Source: Wenjunlia vitaminophila DSM 41686 (GTDB taxonomy: Bacteria > Actinomycetota > Actinomycetes > Streptomycetales > Streptomycetaceae). From it: a DNA stretch of 64,000 bases. The stretch spans positions 146,898 through 210,897 of the forward strand of contig NZ_KB904658.1 of the NCBI RefSeq assembly GCF_000380165.1. The letters are read 5' to 3'. Both the position numbers and the translations under genes were made by a program. The first letter of the stretch is position 1, and each line of letters starts with the position of its first letter. Below, in pieces: positions 14,811-23,179 of the stretch. The notes beneath the pieces were generated by a model. It saw only the letters and a list, made by a program, of their open reading frames with translations, was not told where the DNA came from and did no database searches.

Positions 14811-15347
14811 GCTGGTCACGGCCACGGTACGGCGTCGGCCGCTCACGGTGCGGGACCCCCGACCCCCGACCCCCGACCCCGGGGAGGCGCGGGACGCGCG
14901 GGACGCGCGGACGCCGCTCGGGGTGGGCCGGGAGGAGAAAGACGCCCGCATACGGGGGTACCGGCCGGGTACCCGACTCTCGACCGGCCGTGGCCGCCAC
15001 CGAACGGTGACACGAGCGGCGCGACGGCCGGGCCCAACAGGTCCGACGCGGAGTTTCTTCCGATGACCCAACCGCAGCCCCCGGAACCAGCACCGGTGCC
15101 GAACCCCGGCCCCGACCCGGTGCCCCCGTTCCCGAGCAGGCCGGTTCCCGGCCCCTCTCCCGAGCCCGGACCGGGCCCCGGCCCACGTCCAGGGCCGGGC
15201 CCCGGGCCCGAGCCGAGCCCTCCGCCGGAGCCGGAACCGAGTCCCACGCCGGAGCCGGAGCCGGGCCCCTGACCGGGGCCGGCGGCGCGCGGTCCGAGCC
15301 GCCCGGGACGGACGACGAAGCCGAGCACAACCGCGAAGGTGAGAACC
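14811..15347. other. Low-complexity intergenic stretch before hsp20
   Basis: No gene is firmly supported. It contains short tandem repeats of CCCCCGA near 14860-14880 and of GCGGGAC near 14890-14905. It also holds a Pro/Gly/Glu-coding low-complexity tract (15063-15272, listed separately). The right end carries the GAAGGTG site for the Hsp20 gene. Confidence 0.5.
15063..15272 (+). CDS. Doubtful Pro-rich small protein
   Basis: An ATG at 15063 opens a 69-residue frame made almost only of Pro, Gly and Glu (PEPGPGPGPRPG-type repeats). A weak GGAG lies about 10 nt upstream. The reverse strand is equally open, so composition alone may keep the frame open. If real it would be an extended, disordered peptide. 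I see no signal peptide or domain. Confidence 0.25.
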   Translation: MTQPQPPEPAPVPNPGPDPVPPFPSRPVPGPSPEPGPGPGPRPGPGPGPEPSPPPEPEPSPTPEPEPGP

Positions 15348-15824
15348 ATGGCACTACCCGCACGACGCCGGATGACCCAGCCCACCGAGAGCCAGTCCAG
15401 GGGATGGGTGCGCGATCCGCTGTCGGAGTTCGACGAGCTGTTCGGACGGATCGGCAACCTGCTGGAGTCCACGGTCGGCGGCAGGGCGGCGGGTGACGCC
15501 TGGGCGCCGCTGGCCGACATCAGCGAGAGCGCCGACGCCTACTACGTGGAGGCGGAGCTCCCCGGGGTCCAGCGCGAGGACATCAAGGTGGAGATCGCCG
15601 AGCGCGAACTGGTGATCAGCGGGGAACTCAAGGAGAACGAACGCGGCGACGTCACCCGTCACGGGACGAGACGGCGCACCGGCCGGTTCGAGTACCGAAC
15701 GCTGCTGCCCGGCAAGGTGAAGGCGGACGAGATCTCCGCCTCGCTGAAGGACGGCGTGCTGACGGTGAAGGCGCCCAAGGCCCCCACGGCGATATCGCGC
15801 AAGGTGGAGATCTCGGGCGGCTGA
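15348..15824 (+). CDS. Hsp20/alpha-crystallin small heat-shock protein
   Basis: ATG 15348 follows GAAGGTG; a GTG 9 nt upstream would overlap that site. The 158-residue protein has a short N-terminal arm (DPLSEFDELFGRIGNLLE) and an alpha-crystallin domain from about residue 45 (WAPLADISESADAYYVEAELPGV) to 145, ending with the family's DGVLTV block. It is an ATP-independent chaperone that holds unfolding proteins. It is the first of three same-strand genes with stress-related relatives: an Rv2629-like protein and a LigD phosphoesterase-like protein. Confidence 0.92.
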   Translation: MALPARRRMTQPTESQSRGWVRDPLSEFDELFGRIGNLLESTVGGRAAGDAWAPLADISESADAYYVEAELPGVQREDIKVEIAERELVISGELKENERGDVTRHGTRRRTGRFEYRTLLPGKVKADEISASLKDGVLTVKAPKAPTAISRKVEISGG

Positions 15825-15897
15825 CCCGGCCCGTGCCGGGCCCGGCAGGGCCGGGACCCGGCGGTCAAGACCCCGGACGTCAAGTGAGGTGACGGTG

Positions 15898-17016
15898 GTG
15901 AAGCTGTCCTTCCTGGAGCCCGTGTACGCCGAGCCCGGCCCCTACACGTCGGTGTACCTCGACACCTCGCGGGACAGCGAGGACCCGGAGGCCGACATCG
16001 CGGCGCGCTGGAGCCGGCTGGGCGAGGAGCTCATCCGACAGGGCGCGGACCGCGACTCGATCTCCGCGGTCGGCGAGGTGGTGGGTGCGGACGCGGAGGT
16101 CCCCGGCCTGCACGGCCAGGCCATCTTCGGTGCGCACGGGACGCTGGTGATGGAGGGCGAGCTGCCCAGGGTGCCGAGGTACGACTCGGCGCTGTTCAGC
16201 GTGCTGCCCGACGCCATGCCGTTGGTCAGCCAGTACCTTCCGGAGATCCCCTACGTGGCCGCGGTGGTGCACTACGCGGGGCCGCGCACCGCCGGGGAGG
16301 TGCCGGTTCGCGGGGGTGGCGGCGGGGGCGTGGAGGACGCGGGGGAGGGAACGGTCGCCGTCGAGGCGGAGGCCGGCACCTGGCCGCTGTCCAAGGTGAC
16401 GCTGCGGACCCGGCTGCACCGGCGTTGCCTGGTGGACCAGTGGCACGAGACCGCGGTGCGGGTGGGCCGGGAGCTGGATCTGTGGGCCCGGCGCCTGCGC
16501 GCCGACAGCCTGGTCATCGGCGGTGACGTGTGGGCGAGCAACGTGCTGGCCCGGGCGCTGCCCGACCGGACGCGGACCCAGGTGGAACGGGTGGCTGGCC
16601 CGTTGACCGGGCGGCCGGGGCGGACCCTGCTGGAGGAGGAGCTCGACGAGCTGTTCAGCGGGCGCATCGCCGAGCACGACATGAACCTGGTGGAGGTGTT
16701 CCTGGCCCGGCGGGTCCAGGGCAGGGGCGCGATCGAGGGCCTGGAACCGGTGGTGGAAGCGCTGCGCCGGGGTTACGTGGAGGCGCTGTTGCTCAACCAC
16801 CCGCAGGCGGTGCGCCGGTTGTGGGTGGGACCCGAGGCACACCAGCTCGCCGTGTACGAGGCGGACCTGGCGTCGGACGGCGTGCGCTACCGCTCGCCCG
16901 AGGACGGGTCGCAGGCCCTGCTCAGGTCTCTGGTGGCCACGGAGGCGGAGCTCGTGGTGATCCCGGAGGACGAGGTGCCGCTGCGGGGCGGGGTCGGCGC
17001 GGTGCTGCGTCCCTGA
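15898..17016 (+). CDS. Rv2629/Balon-like eRF1-fold protein
   Basis: Start at GTG 15898 gives a 6-nt gap from AAGTGAGGTG; GTG codons at 15889 and 15895 are alternatives. The ~372-residue protein has the bacterial archaeo-eRF1-like layout: an N-terminal domain with SVYLDTSRDSEDP, a variable acidic/Gly linker (around residue 140), a central VIGGDVWA domain and a C-terminal ELVVIPEDE-type domain. The mycobacterial relative Rv2629 is dormancy-linked, and the related Balon protein binds ribosomal A sites during hibernation. I infer a ribosome-hibernation or rescue role here. It lacks a GGQ motif, so it should not release peptides. Confidence 0.7.
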   Translation: MKLSFLEPVYAEPGPYTSVYLDTSRDSEDPEADIAARWSRLGEELIRQGADRDSISAVGEVVGADAEVPGLHGQAIFGAHGTLVMEGELPRVPRYDSALFSVLPDAMPLVSQYLPEIPYVAAVVHYAGPRTAGEVPVRGGGGGGVEDAGEGTVAVEAEAGTWPLSKVTLRTRLHRRCLVDQWHETAVRVGRELDLWARRLRADSLVIGGDVWASNVLARALPDRTRTQVERVAGPLTGRPGRTLLEEELDELFSGRIAEHDMNLVEVFLARRVQGRGAIEGLEPVVEALRRGYVEALLLNHPQAVRRLWVGPEAHQLAVYEADLASDGVRYRSPEDGSQALLRSLVATEAELVVIPEDEVPLRGGVGAVLRP

Positions 17017-17060
17017 CCAGGGGCGCCGAGGTCCCCGGACGATGGCGAGGTGAGGGAACG

Positions 17061-17786
17061 GTGGGTTCGTCAGCACGCGGTGGCCGGCCGGGGTCCCGAG
17101 GCCGTGGAACGGGACACGCGGCGACCGACCGCGACAGCCTCGCCACCTACCACCGCAGGCGCGACGTCGAGCGGAGCGGTGAGCCCGGCGGGGAGCGCCG
17201 GGCCGGCACCGGCGGGGGAGGGCCCGACGGGGACGGCCGACACTTCGTGGTGCAGCTCCACGACGCCCGTACCCGGCACTACGACTTCCGGTTGCAGGTG
17301 GGGGACGTGCTGCGGTCCTGGGCCGTGCCCAAGGGGCCGTCGGACGACCCCAGGGACAAGCGCCTCGCGGTGCCCACCGAGGACCATCCCCTGGAGTACG
17401 AGGGGTTCGAGGGGGTGATCGGACCGGGGCAGTACGGGGCCGGCACCGTGATGGTCTGGGACATCGGGACCTTCCGCAACGTCTCCGAGCGCCACGGGAA
17501 GACGGTCCCGCTGGACGAGGCCCTGGAGCGTGGCCACGCCTCGGTGTGGCTGGAGGGGCAGAAGCTGCACGGCGGGTACGCCCTGACCCGGTTCCGCGGT
17601 GGCGGGGACGGCTCCGACGACGAGGCGTGGCTCCTGGTCAAACGGGACGACAGGTACGCGGCGGACCGTCGCCACCCCCCGTCCGACCGCGTCAGGTCGG
17701 CGCTGACCGGCCGCACCCTTGGCCAGATCGCCGACGACGGGGACGGGAAGCCGTCCGCGGGCGGCACGGGTCGCCACCGCTCGTAG
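17061..17786 (+). CDS. LigD 3'-phosphoesterase-domain protein
   Basis: GTG 17061 is preceded by GAGGTGAGGG. The 241-residue protein has a basic, low-complexity N-terminus (~60 residues) and then a stand-alone DNA ligase D phosphoesterase domain: HFVVQLHDARTRHYDFRLQ near residue 65, WAVPKGPSDDPRDKRLAV, and EGVIGPGQYGAGTVMVWD. The conserved H and D/R residues bind Mn and trim 3' ribonucleotides or phosphates at DNA breaks. No polymerase or ligase domain is attached, so it would act as a separate subunit in end processing. It lies 44 nt after the Rv2629-like gene. Confidence 0.85.
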   Translation: MGSSARGGRPGSRGRGTGHAATDRDSLATYHRRRDVERSGEPGGERRAGTGGGGPDGDGRHFVVQLHDARTRHYDFRLQVGDVLRSWAVPKGPSDDPRDKRLAVPTEDHPLEYEGFEGVIGPGQYGAGTVMVWDIGTFRNVSERHGKTVPLDEALERGHASVWLEGQKLHGGYALTRFRGGGDGSDDEAWLLVKRDDRYAADRRHPPSDRVRSALTGRTLGQIADDGDGKPSAGGTGRHRS

Positions 17787-17863
17787 ACGCCCTGGCAGGA
17801 CGCGTTGCTCGCGGCCCGGCTGGTGCCTTCGGCCCCGTGCCTAGGTGCCCTAGAGTCGGTCGC

Positions 17864-18463
17864 ATGCGGCGGAAGACAGGGCTGGCGATAGCTGGGGCCG
17901 TCACCCTGGCCTGGTGCGAGTGGTTGAACTGGCGTTGGTCTCGGACCCTCGTGGGGAACAGTGGGGGCACTGCCGAGGCCGTGGTCGTGTTGGGGTACCG
18001 GAACCCCCGAGCGGCGGCGAACGCCGTCAACCGGTGGCGGGTCCGTGCTGGGATTCGTTCCATCGCCGCCGGCGGTGCGCACGATACCCGTGTGATCTTC
18101 AGCGGCGGCGCGACCGGTGGCGGTGTCACGGAGGCCCAGGTGATGGCTGACTACGCGACGTCGGTGCTCGGGTTCGACGGCACCGTGCTCCTCGAGGACC
18201 GAAGTACGACGACGTGGGAGAACATCACGAACGTGATCCCACTGCTCGAGGACGTCGACCGCATCAAGATCGTCTCCCAACCAGCCCACGCCCTCAAGGC
18301 CCGCGCCTACCTGCGGCGGCAGCGCCCTGATCTCGCCGAGAGGCTGGTGCGTGCGGATGACTACCGCCCTGGCGAGTGGCTGATCGCCAAACCGCTGCTG
18401 GCTCTGTACGGACTCTGGGCGGTTCGCGGCCTCGATGCCGACGAACGGAAGGTCTCGCTGTAG
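17864..18463 (+). CDS. DUF218/YdcF-like membrane-anchored protein
   Basis: The 199-residue protein has an N-terminal hydrophobic anchor (residues ~6-18) and a DUF218 domain with AVVVLGYRNP, VIFSGGATGGGVTEAQVMADY and LEDRSTTTWENITN. The last block is the family's most constant motif. DUF218 proteins (SanA, YdcF, ElyC) are tied to envelope integrity and bind S-adenosylmethionine in one case, but the reaction is unknown. No strong ribosome binding site is visible before ATG 17864. Confidence 0.8.
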   Translation: MRRKTGLAIAGAVTLAWCEWLNWRWSRTLVGNSGGTAEAVVVLGYRNPRAAANAVNRWRVRAGIRSIAAGGAHDTRVIFSGGATGGGVTEAQVMADYATSVLGFDGTVLLEDRSTTTWENITNVIPLLEDVDRIKIVSQPAHALKARAYLRRQRPDLAERLVRADDYRPGEWLIAKPLLALYGLWAVRGLDADERKVSL

Positions 18464-18984
18464 ACAGCCGCTGTCGCGTGAGGTCCGCCCGTCCGCACCG
18501 GTTCCGCCGCCCGCGGATCGCTGGGAGCTCCGCGACGGTCCGGGGGCCGGATCGCCGGTCCTGGAGCGATCCAAGCACCGCGAAGACCCGTTGGGAGTTC
18601 TCAGGGAACCGGGGGCCGGGGCGGCGGCCCCCGAGGGTGCGGCGTGCTCGGCTGCGCAGCGCCCCAAGCTCCCCACGTCCACCGTCACTGTCCGTCTGAC
18701 CAGGGCGGAAACGCCTCGTACCGCCCTGGTCCAGCCCTGTTCCCGCCGGCCGTCGTCGGGTCTCCCGGCACGGCCGTGTCCCGTTGCCCTGACCGGGTCA
18801 GGACGACGAGCGGGGTTGTCTCTTCTGCGACGGTGTCACGATTGCGACATCCCTGGCCCTTTTTCGCGTCTCCTTTCCAGCCATAGCCTCCGGGGTGCCG
18901 CAGCCAACCTCGTTGCGCGTCCCCCGCTGTCCGGAACGCGTCCTTCGGTGCTGGCTGCCCCACCACTGAAGGAGAGGCAACCGC
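18464..18984. other. Intergenic region before the subtilase gene
   Basis: No gene is supported in these 521 nt; the open frames present lack coding signals. The last 200 nt are less GC-rich and pyrimidine-rich (CCCTTTTTCGCGTCTCC near 18855), as expected of a promoter and leader. AAGGAGAGG at 18969-18977 is the ribosome binding site for the peptidase. Confidence 0.5.
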
Positions 18985-21900
18985 GTGAGACGCACTCCTC
19001 GACGGAGACTGAGAAGTCGCCTACTGGCCACCGCCACAGCGGTGGCGGTGGGCGCTTCACTCCCCGTCATAGCCACGGGGGCCGACGCCAAGGCCGAGCC
19101 GGCCCCCGCCAGTTCCACCCACCCGGCGTCGAAGCAGGAGGCGGTCACCACCGCCCAGGTGACGCTGGTGACCGGTGACACGGTGACCGTCACCACCCAG
19201 CCCGACGGCAAGCAGACGGTGAAGGCCGAACCGGCCAAGGGCACCACGAAGACCTTCCAGTCCGTCACCACGCCCGACGGCGACGTGTACGTCTACCCGT
19301 CCGACACCCTCGACGTCCTCGCCGCGGGGACCGTGGACCGCGCGCTGTTCAACGTCACGCAGTTGATCGAGGACGGCCAGACCGACGCCAGGTCCCGCGA
19401 ACTGCCGGTGATCCTCAGCTACGCCGACAGGCCGTCCCGGGCGACGCTCGAGGAGCGGGCCGGGGCGCTCCCGGCGAGCGAGCCGGGCGTGGTGATGGAC
19501 CGGATGGACATGGCGGCCGTCCGGGTCACCAAGGGCGAGGCACGGTCGTTCTGGAACTCCGCCCGGCCCGTCGGTGCCGAATCCGGCCGGAAGACCACCG
19601 CCGCGGCCCGGGCCGGCAGCGACGACGTGGCCAAGATCTGGTACGACGCCCCGGTGAAGGCCGCCCTGGACGTCAGCGTCCCGCAGATCAACGCGCCCAC
19701 CGCCTGGAAGGCCGGCTACGACGGCAAGGGCGTGAAGGTCGCGGTCCTAGACACCGGCGTCGACCTGACGCACGCGGATGTCAGGGACAGGGTCGTCGGG
19801 TCCGCCAACTTCGTGATCCCGACGGCGTCCGTGCAGGACGGCCACGGCCACGGCACCCACGTCGCCTCCACCATCGCGGGCAGCGGCGCGGCGTCCGGCG
19901 GGAAGTACCGGGGCGTCGCCCCCGGCGCCGACCTGCTCATCGGCAAGGTCCTGGGGGACGGCGGCGCCGGGCCCACCTCCGGCGTCATCGCCGGCATGGA
20001 GTGGGCGGTGGACCAGGGCGCCGACGTGATCAGCATGTCCCTGGGTTCCCCCACCTCCACCGCGAGCACCCCTTCGTCCGAGGCCGTGAACCGGCTCAGC
20101 GCCGCGAGTGACGCCCTGTTCGTGGTGGCCGCGGGCAACGACGGCCCCGGCGCGGAGACCATCGGTTCCCCGGGCATCGCCGACGCGGCGCTGACCGTCG
20201 GCGCGGTGGACAAGTCCGAGGCGATGGCCTACTTCTCCAGCCGCGGCCCGCGGGCCGGTGACGGCGGCCTGAAGCCGGACATCACCGCGCCCGGCGTGGG
20301 CATCGTGGCCGCCCGAGCCACGGGCACCTCGATGGGCAAGCCCGTCGACGACGACTACACCGCGGCGAACGGGACCTCGATGGCGACCCCGCACGTCGCG
20401 GGCGCCGCCGCGCTGCTCGCCCAGCGGCACCCGGACTGGGAGGGGGAGCGGATCAAGGCCGCGCTCACCTCCCACGCCGCCCCCTCGGACGCCGGCGTCT
20501 ACGAGCAGGGCAACGGCCGGGTGGACGTCGCCGCCTCGCTCGACCCCGAGCTCGACCTGGCCGGGTCCGTCGACTTCGGCCGGGCCCTCTGGCAGGAGAC
20601 CCCGTACGACACGGTGACCCGCAGCGCCACCGTCAGCAACCGGACCGGCGCCGCCACCACCGTGTCGCTCGCCATCGACGACTGGGGGAACCTGCCCGAG
20701 GGCGCCGTGACGCTCTCCCAGCGGGAGGTCACCGTTCCGGCCAACGGCACCGTCCAGGTCCCGTTGGTCCTCGACCCCAACGGCGTCACCGCGGGCAGCT
20801 ACTCGGGCCGGCTGACGGCGACCACCGCCGACGGCGCCACCGCGCACACCGCGATCGGCTTCGACAAGGAGAAGCCGCGCTACGACCTGACGTGGAAGAT
20901 CAGGGGACGCGACGGCAAGCCGGCCCGCGGCGCGGTCGCGGTGATGGGTCTGGACAACGACTTCTTCGACTACTGGTTCTACGACGGCCAGGGCACGATG
21001 CGGCTGCCCGTCGGCAGGTACGCCCTCTTCGGCACCGTCACGACCTGGGACCCGACCCTCGGGTCCCGGTCGGCCCAGGACCTGTTCTCCCTGCCCGAGA
21101 CCACGCTGGAGGACGGCCCCGTCACGGTCACCATCGACGGCACCGGGGCGAAGGACTTCGAACTGGACGTCACCGACGAGAAGCGGCCCCTGGAGGACAG
21201 CACCTTCGCCTACGACCTGATGCGGATCAGGCAGGGCGCGAGGGGCCTCGAGGGCGCCGAGGTGTCCGTCTTCGGCGACCGCTCCTACGCCTTCGAACGT
21301 CAGGGCGCCATCCCGATGCCCACCCCGACCGCGGGTGACCTCTGGGCCTCCTTCTTCCAGCGGAAGCGGGAACCGGTCCTGCGGGCCGAGGTCGTCGGCC
21401 GCGACGGGTTCCCCCTGTCGGTGAGGACCTCGTACTACTCCCAGCGCTTCCCGGGAACGACGAAGCTGGGCGTGGTGGACGTGGGCCAGGGCTCGGCCGA
21501 GGAACTCGCGGGCAAGGACCTGCGGGGCAGGGCGGCCCTGCTGCACACCCCCACCAGCCGCAACGCCGAGCAGGTGCGGCGCCTGGTGGACGCCGGAGCG
21601 TCAGCCATCGTCATCGCGCCCGAGGACGGTCTCGCGCTCAACCTGAACGACAGCGCCGCCACGGTGCCCTCGTTCGGCGTGACCGAGCGGGAGGGCGTAC
21701 GGCTCGCGGACCTGGTCGCCCAGCGGGGCGACGGCCGGGTCACCGTGTCCCTGCGCGGGCTGAAGGAAGCCCGCTACACCTACAGCGGCCAGTGGGAGTA
21801 CCACAACACCGTCCCCGCGGACCTGCGCACCGAGGTGAGCCGTCGGGACTTCGCCACGCTCAAGAACGCGTTCCACAGCGACCTGACGGACCGCCTCAGC

Positions 21901-22818
21901 GAGTACGAGCTGTGGGGCCACGGCCAGGCACCGGTGACCTCGTTCCGGATGCCCGAACCGCTCACCCGTGGCCACCAGCGCGACGACCACGTCTACGCGG
22001 CCGGGGACATGGCGTACCGGCAGGAAGTCACCGTCAACACCAAGGACTACTGGGCGATGCAGGGGCCGGCACGGACCTACCGTCCCGGTCAGGTGGAGCA
22101 CGAGCGGTGGTACGCCCCGGCGATGCGCCCCTCGAACTCCGCCCCCCTGCCCTGCACCTTCTGCCGCACCGACACCGTCACGGTCCTGGGGGCGTCGTTC
22201 GGCGGTGACTCCGAATCCGACCACTTCTTCACGGGCTACCCCAACTTCGAGGTGGTGGACTTCTCCCGCGACGGACAGGTGATCGGGCCCGTCGACGAGT
22301 GGTGGGTCAAGGAGAAGGCCAACTACCAGCTCAGGTTCGACGTCAGCTTCCCGGAGCGGTCCGGGCTCCTGCTCGGCCGGTGGTCCTCCTCGGCCTACGA
22401 CTTCGTCTCGGCCGAGCCGACCGGCATGAACGTCGAGGGGTGCCAGGAGATCGCGCCGACGGCCAGGACCTGTGAGGCCCTGCCGATGATCCTGCCCGAG
22501 TACGACATCCCGGTGGACCTGCACAACCGGGCCGCCGCCGGGCAGGAGTACGCCTTCACCCTGAACGCGCCGCACGCCAAGGGCTGGAAGTCGCAGACCA
22601 CGCCGATCACCGGCGCCGAGGTCTCGGTGAGCTACGACGACGGCGAGACCTGGCAGCGGGCCGACGTCGAGCGGATCGACCAGGACTCCTTCCGGGTGTC
22701 CTACGACCACCCGGAGCTGACCGCCACCAACGGCTTCGTCACCCTCAGGACGGAGGTGGAGGACTCCGCCGGCAACCACACCAAGCAGACCATCGAGCGG
22801 GCCTACGCCCTGCGGTGA
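18985..22818 (+). CDS. Secreted multidomain subtilase (S8)
   Basis: GTG 18985 follows AAGGAGAGG. The 1277-residue product begins with an Arg-rich Sec signal (residues 1-35, cut near ADA-K). A propeptide (~40-220) and a subtilisin domain follow, with D256 (VAVLDTGVD), H289 (GHGHGTHVA), N385 (AAGND) and S465 (NGTSMATPHVAG). A PA-like domain lies near residues 835-905 (LRGRAALLHTP, VDAGASAIVIAPED), and beta-rich domains make up the C-terminal 370 residues. It is an extracellular serine protease, probably self-processed. There is no sorting signal. Strong hairpins follow the stop. This class is common in actinomycetes as a nutrient-scavenging protease. Confidence 0.93.
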   Translation: MRRTPRRRLRSRLLATATAVAVGASLPVIATGADAKAEPAPASSTHPASKQEAVTTAQVTLVTGDTVTVTTQPDGKQTVKAEPAKGTTKTFQSVTTPDGDVYVYPSDTLDVLAAGTVDRALFNVTQLIEDGQTDARSRELPVILSYADRPSRATLEERAGALPASEPGVVMDRMDMAAVRVTKGEARSFWNSARPVGAESGRKTTAAARAGSDDVAKIWYDAPVKAALDVSVPQINAPTAWKAGYDGKGVKVAVLDTGVDLTHADVRDRVVGSANFVIPTASVQDGHGHGTHVASTIAGSGAASGGKYRGVAPGADLLIGKVLGDGGAGPTSGVIAGMEWAVDQGADVISMSLGSPTSTASTPSSEAVNRLSAASDALFVVAAGNDGPGAETIGSPGIADAALTVGAVDKSEAMAYFSSRGPRAGDGGLKPDITAPGVGIVAARATGTSMGKPVDDDYTAANGTSMATPHVAGAAALLAQRHPDWEGERIKAALTSHAAPSDAGVYEQGNGRVDVAASLDPELDLAGSVDFGRALWQETPYDTVTRSATVSNRTGAATTVSLAIDDWGNLPEGAVTLSQREVTVPANGTVQVPLVLDPNGVTAGSYSGRLTATTADGATAHTAIGFDKEKPRYDLTWKIRGRDGKPARGAVAVMGLDNDFFDYWFYDGQGTMRLPVGRYALFGTVTTWDPTLGSRSAQDLFSLPETTLEDGPVTVTIDGTGAKDFELDVTDEKRPLEDSTFAYDLMRIRQGARGLEGAEVSVFGDRSYAFERQGAIPMPTPTAGDLWASFFQRKREPVLRAEVVGRDGFPLSVRTSYYSQRFPGTTKLGVVDVGQGSAEELAGKDLRGRAALLHTPTSRNAEQVRRLVDAGASAIVIAPEDGLALNLNDSAATVPSFGVTEREGVRLADLVAQRGDGRVTVSLRGLKEARYTYSGQWEYHNTVPADLRTEVSRRDFATLKNAFHSDLTDRLSEYELWGHGQAPVTSFRMPEPLTRGHQRDDHVYAAGDMAYRQEVTVNTKDYWAMQGPARTYRPGQVEHERWYAPAMRPSNSAPLPCTFCRTDTVTVLGASFGGDSESDHFFTGYPNFEVVDFSRDGQVIGPVDEWWVKEKANYQLRFDVSFPERSGLLLGRWSSSAYDFVSAEPTGMNVEGCQEIAPTARTCEALPMILPEYDIPVDLHNRAAAGQEYAFTLNAPHAKGWKSQTTPITGAEVSVSYDDGETWQRADVERIDQDSFRVSYDHPELTATNGFVTLRTEVEDSAGNHTKQTIERAYALR

Positions 22819-22826
22819 CCGAACGC

Positions 22827-22859
22827 GGTGGGGCGGGGTGAGGCAACCCCCGCCCCACC
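22827..22859. terminator. Hairpin terminator after the subtilase gene
   Basis: A perfect 12-bp stem, GGTGGGGCGGGG (22827-22838) with CCCCGCCCCACC (22848-22859), and a 9-nt loop lies 8 nt after the stop codon. Confidence 0.85.
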
Positions 22860-22879
22860 GGTCCCCGGAGCACGGGGGA

Positions 22880-22910
22880 CCAGGGCGACCACGACAGGTG
22901 GTCGCCCTGG
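22880..22910. terminator. Second hairpin, perfect 13-bp stem
   Basis: CCAGGGCGACCAC (22880-22892) pairs fully with GTGGTCGCCCTGG (22898-22910) around the loop GACAG. Stacked on the first hairpin, it would give a tandem terminator for the long subtilase transcript. Confidence 0.8.
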
Positions 22911-23179
22911 TGCCGTTCTGCCGCGGCAGTCGTCGCCGCGCCGTGGCACGCGGCCGTGACAGGACGATCCGGCTGCTCGTCGGGCCGCCGGTCCGGAGCT
23001 GACCAGCGAGCACAGGAGGGAGGGGAGCCGAGCGGCGGGGGCGGATTCGGACGAACTCTGGAACACCTATGGAGATCGCATGAATGCGCCAACCGATGTC
23101 GCTGCCCCGGGCTCTTCCTGGCCGAGCTCGGCACCGTCTCGAGGTGCCGGATTTGTGATCGAGGAGACCCGTACTCCCC

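Noticed and set aside
13117..15363. 748-codon minus-strand frame
   Set aside because: It lies opposite the aminotransferase gene and has biased Gly/Arg/Val composition without motifs. The plus-strand protein is a clear family member.
18435..19178. 247-codon frame running into the subtilase gene
   Set aside because: It continues out of frame through the subtilase signal peptide region and has random composition; the GTG at 18985 with AAGGAGAGG is convincing.
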